The position numbers were made by a program, and so were the translations under genes. 64,000 nt of DNA from Sabethes cyaneus (taxonomy: Eukaryota > Arthropoda > Insecta > Diptera > Culicidae). The notes under the pieces were generated by a model. That model searched no databases. It was not told the origin of the DNA and saw nothing but the letters and a program-made list of their open reading frames with translations. Positions 30,441-40,264 of the stretch are shown in pieces (positions within the stretch are counted from its first letter, which is position 1; each line of letters starts with the position of its first letter). Location: contig NC_071354.1 of NCBI RefSeq assembly GCF_943734655.1, positions 163,991,142-164,055,141 of the forward strand, read 5' to 3'.

Positions 30441-32095
30441 AATTCTGGTATCAATGGGATCCATCTAGATAGAAATGTTAATGCAGTTTCCGCCCTTGCC
30501 TTGCACCGATTTTAGCATTGTGGGAAGTGCTTGCCCCCCCCTCCCCCCCCCCCGCCGTAGTCGCGCCTTTTCTGCCTGTGCGATTACGGGGAACGGGGTC
30601 TTCAACATTTCATTTCATGGCAAGTACAACAAAATTTCAAGCCCGCTTCGCACCACTCACCCGCTATGCGCTTCTAGGTCATTAGACGCCAACACTCCTG
30701 CCTTCCATGGACGATGCAGAACTGGAACTTCAACGTTAGAGTTGAGCAATGAAGCTGTTGCTACGATGTGGAAGATAACTACCCCATGCGCTGTTACTAC
30801 CAGAACGTGCGAGGATTACGGACAAAGGTAGATACATTGTTTTAGGCTGCAAGCGAATGCGACTACGATATTATTGTGTTGACTAAGACATGGCTGGACG
30901 AATGTTTATATAATGCGTAACTGTTAGGCAATGGATTTGCTGTCCATCGCACCTATCGTAACCCCTCGAACGGTTGAAAAACCCGTGGCGGGGATGTCCT
31001 GATTGCTGTTTCAATTTGCTGGAACAGCTATATCGATCCTACGCATGTTTCCAATGCTGTAGAGCAGCTATGTGTTAGAATCGATACGCCTCGTCGAGTT
31101 GCGTCGTCGAGTCGAGTGCGTGTGGGTGCCCCCGAATCGTCGTAACGGCACTAGCAGCATTCATGATCACGTGGACTCTATCGATGCTGTTGTCTCCAAC
31201 TTGTAAGTCAGTGATTATGCTCTGCAGTTTGGGGATTATAATCAACCTCAGCTTCGGTGGTGTAAGTCAAATGACGGGTCATTCCAGGTCAACTCCCTAA
31301 TGGCTATATCTGCTGCCAGTTCTACAATTAGCTTCGGTTTTGCCCTGGGTTGATGCAAGTCAATGATATAGCCAATAAAAACGCTAGATTTCTTGATTTG
31401 GTCTTGACTAACGAAGCCGCAACACCAGTCTGCACCGTTTCGAAGGCAATTGAGCCTTTACACTCGACACAGACCATCCTGCTTTGAATTTCCTGTTGAA
31501 TCCCTCAACCTCAGGTTCGGTGGTGTAAGTCAAATGAGGGCTAAAGAGGTCTATGAAAATACTGCCGGAATCGTTCTCACTTTACAAAACAGGAATTTAA
31601 CCGTGCGAGTAACGATTACAAAAAGCTCAACAGATGTATGTACCAACGATATGTTCTCCGTACGCAGGCATCTCTGTGCAAGAATCCAAAACGATTTTGG
31701 CATTTCGTAAATTCCAAGAAGAAAGAGGCTGGTCTGTCAATGTCAGTTCACCTTGGAGAACAAGTTGCCAACTCTCAACTTGAGAAGTGCGATCTTTTCG
31801 TCCAACACTTTAGGAATTCGTTCAACGAACGCTCTTCCTCACCTAATCAAGTCTCAATTGCCATCAACGACTGTTCTATGTTGTGATGCTCTTGAGTTCC
31901 GTCCATTTCACTGGTTTCGCTGCTGGTTTCGATGGCATTCCAGCGTCCATTCTAAAGTTGTACTCGGAGGTGTCAATTGCTCCACTTACAAAACTGTCAC
32001 TGTTAAAGTCACTGCAAGTGTGCAAATTTCCTGAACTGTGGAAATTCTTATTAATGTTCCCTGTTCACAAGAAATGTGATAGGGAGACGTTCGGG
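30441..32095 (+). mobile_element. Decayed Jockey/CR1-like LINE: endonuclease and start of RT
   Basis: Readable with frame breaks: CYYQNVRGLRTKVDTLF (30790-30840), ECDYDIIVLTKTWLDE (to about 30900), VHRTYRNPSNG and TRGGDVLIAV (to 31010), which is an AP-endonuclease start. EAATPVCTVSKAIEP follows at 31413-31460, then RFWHFVNSKKKEAG, ANSQLEKCDLFVQHFR, and the first RT block KFLLMFPVHKKCDRE ending near 32085. The rest of RT is missing. The same family is seen at 7085-8755 and 46490-47730. A homopolymer-like C run at 30533-30554 precedes it. Confidence 0.75.
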
Positions 32096-33485
32096 ATTAC
32101 AGAGGTTCCGGGTTCGGGGAGGGTTTCTTTTCTGATTCGAGCACGGAACGGATTTCGGAGGAACTTGTCCGGGACCTGGAATCGGCCATATGGCCTCTGA
32201 GAGACATAAGATGATCACCAATCGCTATTTTGTCGAATGATGATGTTTTTTGATATGCGACACGACATGCTTTACTGATGCTGAAATGTCCCGCTACGGG
32301 AACCGGTTCCGGATTTATAGTGTCCCCCGGATCCGGATGGCGCGCACCATGGCTCCTAACTGCGGCAAAGTAACTGATATGTCCACAGTCGATGATATGT
32401 TTACAAAAATCAACAGATTTCATACAAATTTTAGATATTTGGCAACTTTATCTAAAAAAGTCATATCTCGGTCCCCCAAGGAACTCCGGAATAACTCCGG
32501 GACCATATGACGTATGGCCATTATCTACAGATATTATGAAAATAGAAAATATTTTCGGCAAAATTCCCAAATTTGGTGAAAAAATATTGAAAGATAAAAA
32601 AGTTACTGCCATTTTAGTGAATTTTGCGGTGCTAACTGGGTGGGTTAACTGAATAAAACAACCAGTTATCTGTAGCAAGGTTCACAATCTTGATATAAAT
32701 ATTGTGATATTTCTAAAATTTGTTATGAAACAAACTACAAACGACACGGTTTTGTAAAGAGGAGAAATAGGGCTTATAAACGAAGTGAAAAAAAAAATTC
32801 GTGGCCATCTTGGATTTGGCCGCCATGTTGGATTTTATAAATCAATCGCCGTTTTCGCCATTATCCCCCCAACCGATTTTAATCACCGATTTCAACCACC
32901 ATCGGCAAGCTACAATATGCTACAAGAAACATTCATCAAATTAGATGCGTAGCGGCATTAACTAAACGAAACGATTAATTATCTGTATCAAGGTTTACAA
33001 TTGTCATATAATGGTATATCTTGCTACAGAAAACTTACTCCATTCTGGTATAGTTGGACCTTGCCGCCACGGATCCTCCGCATCTTTGCGGCAGATATCC
33101 TGCAGTGTCAGGATACCAAACTTTCGAGGTACCAACAGATCCAGCAGCACTCTGTGGCTTCTCACGAAATTTAGCGTTCTGCAGCTTCTGGGAATCAAGC
33201 ATATCCCATGTCCTTATTTCATCGCTTTTGTCCATTCCGAATGTTCCGAGTCGTATTTTCTTGATTTAGCATAGAAGTTTTTTTTTTTTGTATGGGCTTA
33301 TCACTTTGATCACAATATTATTGATCTATTGTAATGTTGCCCGGGTGTATGCTGTATTCTGCACTGCATTTCTGTGCTTTATCGTTATTGAGTAAACGAT
33401 AAGCTTATATTTTTTTTATGCGTGCTTATGTGTTGAGGGTTTTACCCATGCTTCGATGCATGTCCTACTATACCAAACCTGTTTC
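32096..33485. other. Unassigned repeat-like DNA
   Basis: No gene recognised. Two related stretches, AACCAGTTATCTGTAGCAAG (about 32659) and AATTATCTGTATCAAGGTTT (about 32975), show an internal old duplication. Small CCGG-rich words (GGTTCCGG, CCGGATCCGG) cluster around 32100-32340. Confidence 0.35.
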
Positions 33486-33715
33486 ACCTCGTTATAGTTA
33501 GCACTGGTGAGTCCTCCTGAGGTTCAAAACCATTACCTCATTAGGTGCTCATACCAGTATACTAACCATAAGAAGCGTCTTCGGGATAATGTAGAACTCA
33601 GTATGAAGAAAGGGTGATGAGGGGCCAGAGAATAAACCCATGCTAAAGTCACTTTGACATCGAATGGCCTGATTCTACTAAGATTCGAACCCACGACCAG
33701 AGCCCCCCTGAGCAT
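33486..33715 (-). mobile_element. tRNA-derived SINE, minus strand, 5'-truncated
   Basis: Minus-strand reading starts CTGGTCGTGGGTTCGAATCT, the pol III B-box, then AGTAGAATCAGGCCATTCGA and GACTTTAGCATGGGTTTATT, matching the plus-strand copy at 59455-59570. The 3' half continues to about 33490 with GTTAGTATACTGGTATGAGC. The A-box part is absent here. Confidence 0.7.
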
Positions 33716-33929
33716 AGAAGTTTGGTTTAAGTAGTTTGACGCTGCCGAGTCTCATGACAGCACTGCCATCTTAGATCAACCTTGTGTTTTTTGTGTTGAC
33801 AATTTTAATGAGGTCAGGCATTTAATTATTTTTTATAACGGAAGTTGTCACAATCGATAGAGGGCACGGTAGAAGAAAGTTATGAAACAAAGGCATTCAT
33901 AGCATCCAAATAGAGTGGAACAAAATGTG

Positions 33930-34065
33930 AAGGAGAAAATTAGGTTAGGGTGTGTCATTGAAGCAACGCTTATTAAGTAGGTGTACTGTTCGTCTTTACT
34001 CAAGAAGAGGATCCGATTATCGAACCAAGCTATAATGGGAGCCAATTATAACCGGATTTGACCTC
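33930..34065 (-). mobile_element. SINE fragment of a second family
   Basis: The minus strand contains CCGGTTATAATTGGCTCC and TTATAGCTTGGTTCGA, matching the 3' part of the SINE at 55880-56040. It has no B-box and is 5'-truncated. Confidence 0.5.
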
Positions 34066-34148
34066 AGTTGTTTATGGGTGACTTTAAAAATCATTACGGT
34101 ATCACCCAGATGCTGACATATCAAGCAATGAAGGAGTCTACTACATAT

Positions 34149-34283
34149 AGGGCCCTATTCTTACAGTCACCTCACCTAAATTTTTTAGGTGGTGACAATT
34201 TGCGTTTCTGAGTCACCTGGGTGACTGTACAAATCAAATGGGACCTGTAAGGTGAGGTGATGTGACTGTGAGAATAGGGCCCA
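34149..34283. mobile_element. MITE with GGGCCCTATTCT ends
   Basis: Imperfect hairpin of about 135 bp: GGGCCCTATTCTTACAGTCA on the left against the reverse of TGTGACTGTGAGAATAGGGC on the right, flanked by TA-type bases. It lies about 100 bp downstream of the mitochondrial AlaRS stop codon. Confidence 0.75.
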
Positions 34284-34383
34284 TAAACAAACAAAGTCCA
34301 AAAGCTTATTTTAAAGTTAAGTAACTTTAATATCCATTATGAACCTAGACAACAGGCAGTTAAAATAAAACATACAGACGCTC

Positions 34384-37300
34384 TTATTGCATATTTTTCC
34401 GAGCAAACTCGGACGCCTCTTTGAGTGCACGTTCAAGTAGTCCTTCAAATTGCAGCGTTTGCACTTTTCTGCTTCGCATGTTACATACATGGGCAGCATT
34501 TTGTCCTTTTGGGGCGAAAACTTTCGATTTAAACACGTTAGCAACCACTGCGGTCCATTTCTGAGCATCAAAATGCTGGTTTACATTAGCCTCCGGTACG
34601 GTGGCACGGGCTTTAACCTGATCATCCGTAATACTGATCACCAGAATAGGTCGATCAGTAAAGTGGCGAGTTGCTTTTATCAATTGAACCTCTTCCAGTA
34701 TGAAAGAACTTTCCAGAAAGTGGACGATAAACGGGTGGCTCTGCAGTGGCTTTTCCTGTTGTAGATTTCCCATTTCCATGTCGATAAATTTCCGCAGCGA
34801 TTCACGAGTGTGTTCTTTCAGTCGCTTGTAAAGGTCATGGATGATCTCTAGACAGCGTTGTCGTGTAACGTACGGTAGGTTGATGTTGTTTTCCGAACCG
34901 ACGAGGAGTACATTTTTTAGTCGTTGCATGCGTGTCTCGATATTAGCCATGTTTTGAATCAGTTGTTTGTCCATGTCGTCTTTTAACTGATTTACGTCGT
35001 TACTGATTTGCTTGCCCAGCAAAGTGGCTTTAACGGCAGACAATCCAGCAATAGCGTGAAAAGCATAGCATCCAGGTTTGGTCTGAACTAGGTTGGTGAT
35101 GCAAAAGTCTTGCAACTCAGCAGTTGATTGAGCATGTGTTCCACAGCACAGCTCCGTGGATAAATTATTCCCGATTTCAATAACCCTAAGGTTGCGTTCT
35201 GGGTATACTTCACCGGGAATGGTTATAATCTGAAAACAAAAGTATGAAATTAATAATTTGAACTCAGATAAAATACTGACTTACTTGATCAAAATTTAGG
35301 TCCCGAGCGTTGCAAATTCGAGTTCTAATTGGTGCATTTTGCTGAATAAGCTTTCGAATTTCCAGCTCAATTTGTTCTACATGACTAATTTCGATAGAGG
35401 GACTGCATACTGCCAGTTCTAATTTAAGACCTTTCTCGCCAACAAAACTGCTTCTTTGGCAGATGGGAACTTGAAGTACCTTTCGTGCTACGGAATTTAG
35501 CAAATGTGTCGCAGTGTGATGCATAATGTTGGAACTTCGTCTGTTAGCATCGACTGTTAAAATAATCTCATTTCCGATTGATAGTTCGGTTGTTGGTGCA
35601 TTATTTTCAATTGTATGTAGAATGAATCCATCATGCTCCACCACTTGCTTGATTTCGTATTCTTTAGAGGTATCCTTTGCTAACCGAAGACGTCCTTTAT
35701 CGCTTTGTTGCCCGCCTGACTCAAAATAAAAGTTACTTTTTTCAGTGACCACGTGGCAAAGCGAGTTTCCTATAGGTACTATTGAGGTGATTTTGGTGTT
35801 TAATTGTGGTATGTCGTACATACCCCTTTCTAAGTTAAACGTATAGTTATACTTGTACTCGTTTCGCGTAGGGCATACGTTAATATGATTTAAATCTTGC
35901 TTAAGATCAAAGGAAGAGTTAAGACTTTCCTGCAGTCGTAATGCAAGCTCGAGTTTTGCACCATCTTTAAGATGTTTGGAATAGCTTTCATACCCATTCA
36001 GATCGAGCTGTAAATTTTCGTTTTCTGCTATTCTGATAAGCAAATCTTCATCCAACCCATAGGTATCGTACATTTTATGAATTAAATTCCCACTAAGTTC
36101 TATGACATGCTCTTTTGTTTTCAGTCTTTGAATCTCTGTTAATGCATGTGCTAAACCAGGATGATTAACCAGGTCGGCCTCGTCGAGGTAGGAAAACTTT
36201 CCCAGTAGCGTTCGGGATTCACTGCGTAAATTAGAACATAGCTTTCGATAGGATTCTTCCTCGTGCTGAATGATTAATGTAGTGTCAGAAAGCTTTTTCT
36301 CCATTTCAGGATAGGTTTCACCTAAACTCTCCACAACTAGTGGAATCAATTGACGTACTAAAGTTGGACAATCGAAGATACGTTCCGAAAGTGAAAGAGA
36401 TCGGCGCAGCACCCGACGTAGTTTGTGACTGAAATGTTAAAAATAGATTGAAAACTATAATTGAAGTTCAAATAAGATAATGCTCTCACTTTTGAGAAGG
36501 AAACATTCCATCTGATAAACAGGCTGTAATCATTCTGGAATGATCAGCTAACAAGCGATATGCGGTGTCTAATTCAAACTTTTCGTTTCTAATGTCGTAT
36601 ACTCCGCTATACTCAAATTTACCGGTAACCTGTAATTTTTAACATGTACAGAAACATTTTATAAAAGAATTGTTTTTAAAAATCAATTCAATACCTTGTG
36701 AATATGTTGTATTAACGGCATAAATAAGTCCGTGTCGTAATTACTGCTTTTGCCTTGAAGATGTGATACCAATCTTTCTAGCCCCAATCCTGTATCTACG
36801 TGCTGTTGAGGTAGATTGCATATTTTACCATTATCTAAACTTCTACTGTGCTGAACAAACACCAAGTTCCACACTTCTGTCAAGTCCGGCCTTCCAGCAT
36901 TGACAAAATGCCTCCGATGTTCTGTATCTAGGAAATGATCAGAATGGTCAATATGGATCTCGCTACATGGTCCACAGGGACCTGAATTGCCCATCTCCCA
37001 GAAATTATCGCTGGCGCCAAATGGGATAATTCGTTCCGGCGACACTCTACAAACAAAAAGACATTTACGGTATTAATTTTACCAATAAATTTGGAAACCT
37101 CACCCCAAACTAGCCCAGATATCACGACATTCTATGTCAGCAGGTAATCCCATCGCTTCGTCACCCCCAAAATACGTCACATATAATCGCCTGGTATCAA
37201 TCCCGTATCCATCTCTCAGCAATCGCCAAGCCATATCACATGCTTCCGCTTTGAAGTAATCTCCAAACGACCAATTTCCCAGCATCTCGAAAAATGTATG

Positions 37301-37663
37301 ATGGTATCCATCAGTGCCGACAACCCCGATATCGTTATGCTTACCACCCACGCGAACACACTTTTGCGAGTTCGCTACTCGCGGGTATGGCGCATCGGCT
37401 GTCCCGAGAAATACATTCTTGAATTGATTCATTCCGGCATTCACGAAGGCAATGGTGGGATCGCTGAACGGGACCACCGAGCTGGATCGTACAAACTGAT
37501 GACCATTTTCACCGATAAAGAAATCTAAGAATCTCTGCCGAATTTCCTTGGAACTGGGGAGTTTGGCATGACTGGGACATGCCCGACTAGTAGAATACCG
37601 CCGCAAAACACTAAGTTGGGTTGCAGCACGCAAAAATGGATAGGACATACTTACTACATTCAA
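34384..37663 (-). CDS. AlaRS-m: Alanyl-tRNA synthetase, mitochondrial (5 exons)
   Basis: Complete gene for the mitochondrial class II synthetase that charges tRNA-Ala. Minus-strand exons: 37663-37104, 37046-36695, 36629-36490, 36428-35285 and 35229-34384. All boundaries are GT-AG and in phase, giving 1013 residues, close to animal mitochondrial AlaRS. The N-terminus (LRAATQLSVLRRYSTSRA) looks like a mitochondrial presequence. Catalytic landmarks: FVNAGMNQF (73-81), FFEMLGNWSFGDYFK (124-138, class II motif) and GNSGPCGPCSEI in exon 2. The editing domain has HTATH (655-659) and CGTH (761-764), the zinc ligands used to clear mischarged Ser-tRNA, so editing seems intact. An ESGGQQSDKG stretch lies before them. 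The start at 37663 is the only ATG giving the presequence in frame; a second in-frame Met at residue 6 cannot be excluded. Confidence 0.96.
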
Positions 37664-38649
37664 CCAATGCGAATTTGTTTTATGTTAGAAGCTTTTGATC
37701 AAAAGGGAGACAATCTGAAAGCAATAATTTATGACCGCAAAGAAATAGGTAATAGGATATGGATAATATGAACCGACACCGGGATCCGAGATACGACGAG
37801 CACTGTTTGTTTACTTTTCATTCAGGCCATGACATACAGACCCGCTGTTAAAAAGAAATTACCAGCTGCCATACACGTTACTGTATTTTTGCTTCAATCT
37901 GAGTATGATTTACTCAGTTTTTATCACTGGCAAAAGCTTGGGTAAAATTGTAAAAAACTGAATGAAACGCCAAGGTCCCTTAAAATATTACATAACGCCA
38001 AAACGCAATACCTCTGATAATAATGGTTCCTTATACCACCTTATACACTTCCACCAATACCTGTAATGCGCAACTTTTACAGCTATATCGTTAGATCCCC
38101 ACTAATATAATTGACACCTCGTTCAGGTTAAGCGAGTTTATTTTTAATCTGAAGGTTTGGTAAATAACTCTACTGAAGTTTTTGGAGCGTCTTAGTAGAA
38201 TACGAAACCTAAAATTAAATAAAAATCAGACGGGTTGTGTACAAGACACGACCGCATATATAGGTGACGCAGGACTACGTAAGTCTCTTTGTAGTGATAG
38301 TGGCATGAAATCATGCTTGAAATCATTCGATTCTTCATGTATACATGCTATATGCAACATATATACATGCTACATGCGTTGTATGTAACATTTATCAAAG
38401 TAGTAACATTGCATACGTTCAATTCTCAAAAGATTGTGCATTTGAAAACCACTTAACAAAATCAAGAACCCAAACTATTGCTTTCCTGCTACCTTACTGA
38501 AATTAAAGATGGTTTTTATTATCCATGGTTTCCCACGTTGAAGGGATTTTACCAATTTAATCCTATTTTATCAACAGCACATCTTTTCACTACACTTGTA
38601 ATGAAACGGCAAGCATGCGTATTCATACAGAGTCGTATTATAACTGAAC
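37664..38649. other. Upstream DNA of mitochondrial AlaRS
   Basis: Should hold the minus-strand promoter. No opposite-strand gene was recognised. Short ATACATGCTA/ACATGCTACATG-type repeats occur at 38336-38380. Confidence 0.4.
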
Positions 38650-39010
38650 ACTACAGCTGTGGCACATTTTTCCAACACAGATATCAAGTTCGCCGAGGTT
38701 TAATCGTCTCGCAGTAAAGAATTTGCGATCTGTTGTAACGACGAACTTGTGTCATTTTTTCTGTCACACTTCACTAACACAGACATCAAATTGGACTAGG
38801 TTTAATAGCGTTCGTAAGAAATCTGTTGGCACGAGGGGGCTTTGTCACTCTCTCTGGCGTACTTCCCAAGCAAGGACATCAAAATGGTCTAGGTTGAACC
38901 GCGGTGTTTAGAAATCTTGTTGAAATGAGGGAACTTGGTCACTTGCTTTGGCTTTCTTCCCAAGCACAGATGTCAAATTGGTATAAGTTTAGATCATCGT
39001 AAAGAATCTT
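38650..39010. repeat. Imperfect tandem repeat, about 94-102-bp unit, 4 copies
   Basis: The core CAAGCACAGACATCAAATTG, in variant forms, recurs at about 38677, 38781, 38874 and 38968, giving spacings near 104, 93 and 94. Each core is followed by a TCTAGGTTTA-like word and most by a GTAAAGAATC-like word. The copies have diverged. Function unknown. Confidence 0.7.
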
Positions 39011-39126
39011 CCAACCAATCACGAAGCGAGAATTCTGGTAAAACATAGGTTCATTATTTTCAATTTTTCAATAGTTCGTCATCAAGAATCCATACTTTTC
39101 TTCATTTGGGTCAATTCTTAGAAGAT

Positions 39127-39168
39127 TTTCCGATCGATTGGTGTAAGGATATTAAAAATCGATCGGAA
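39127..39168. repeat. Short hairpin
   Basis: TTTTCCGATCGATT and AATCGATCGGAAAA are inverted copies around a loop of about 14 bases. Confidence 0.7.
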
Positions 39169-39281
39169 AACCGCAGAGCTATTAGCGCTCAAAACCTTTC
39201 ATTTTTCGTGACGCTCGCATTTTTCGATTTTTTGGAATGACACCCTATCTCAAAACTTGCCGTAAGACGTAGTCCTACGTC

Positions 39282-39472
39282 AAAAGAAGAAAACTTATCC
39301 AGTTTAATTCTACTATGTAGGTATATTTCATTCACGACAGATACGTATTTCGCCTACAACTTGCAGGCTTCCTCGGTGTCTGTGAGGAAGCCTGCAAGTC
39401 GTAGGTGAAATACGTATCTGTCGTGAATGAAATATACATAGTAGAATTAAATTGGATAAGTTTTCTTCTTTT
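39282..39472. mobile_element. Foldback MITE with arms over 85 bp
   Basis: The left arm begins AAAAGAAGAAAACTTATCC and the right arm ends with the reverse complement. Both contain GACAGATACGTATTTC-type and GCAGGCTTCCTC words, with only scattered mismatches and a very short loop (GGTGTCT). The TACGTATTTCG motif is, from memory, common in culicine repetitive DNA. Confidence 0.8.
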
Positions 39473-39622
39473 TATTTAATTTTAGATAACTATTTATTTT
39501 TAAATACGTGCGACGCGCAATGCGCCTATCCTATAACTTTGTTTTGATCAAATGAAAACAAACGTTCTGAAAACGTAATGTGCGCGAATTTTAGACGTCC
39601 TAATTGTAGAAGATAGGATATA

Positions 39623-39928
39623 CAGTGAAGTCGCTTTTTACGCGACTATTTTTACGCGAATTTCGGAATTTACGCGGTTTTTTACGCGAATTTAGAATTT
39701 ACGCGGTTTTTTTCGCGAATTTCGGAATTTACGCGGATGTGCTCAAAACGTCTATTTTTTCGCGTAGTGTTGAAATCCACAAAGTTTTTTTTACGCCAAA
39801 ATTTGGTTTTTTACGCGAATTTCAGAATTTATGCGGTTTTTTTACGCGAATTTCGGAATTTACGCGGTTTTTTTACACGATTTTGATCTACGCGGGACGT
39901 ATCCTTTGCGTAAAAAGCGACTTGAGTC
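39623..39928. mobile_element. Inverted-repeat element with a TTTTTACGCG minisatellite core
   Basis: The termini AGTCGCTTTTTACGC (39629-39643) and its reverse complement (39908-39922) flank about six copies of a roughly 30-bp unit, TTTTTACGCGAATTTCGGAA followed by TTTACGCGG. A more diverged segment sits at 39730-39800. The spurious 108-codon frame at 39625-39951 is a by-product of the repeat. Confidence 0.75.
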
Positions 39929-40061
39929 GTGTATCTAGCTTTAGTTTTTAGAAGGTCGCATAATCAAGTCCTTTGCATACGGTTTATACGACCTTCTGAA
40001 AAATAAGGCCAGTGTACCGTTGTACAGAGGTGTAAAGACGGATAAAGCGGTGTAATAATCG

Positions 40062-40264
40062 AAGGCCACCACCCCATCGGCAGACAACCATGTTTTCGCC
40101 GCCAACATCTCGTGTGTGCAAAAATGAGATAGCATGTCAGCACTACGTTTCACTCAACTGCCAGCAGTCTGATTTGGGCCCGCTGTCAAATTTTGAGCCC
40201 CGGACATGATGTCGCTGACGTTTACTGCAGTTCGATATAGAGATGTCGATGGGGTGAAGGCCAC
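40062..40264. mobile_element. 185-bp MITE, CACCCCATCG family, copy 2
   Basis: Element 40070-40256, ends CACCCCATCG and CGATGGGGTG, flanked by AAGGCCAC (40062-40069 and 40257-40264). This non-repetitive 8-bp duplication confirms the borders of copy 1 at 12897-13081. Confidence 0.9.

Noticed and set aside
38650..39010. CRISPR-like direct repeats
   Set aside because: The unit is about 94-102 bp, diverged and with no unique spacers, in an animal genome. It is a simple tandem repeat.
39625..39951. 108-codon open frame
   Set aside because: It is a by-product of the TTTTTACGCG minisatellite, with repetitive Phe/Arg content and no domain.
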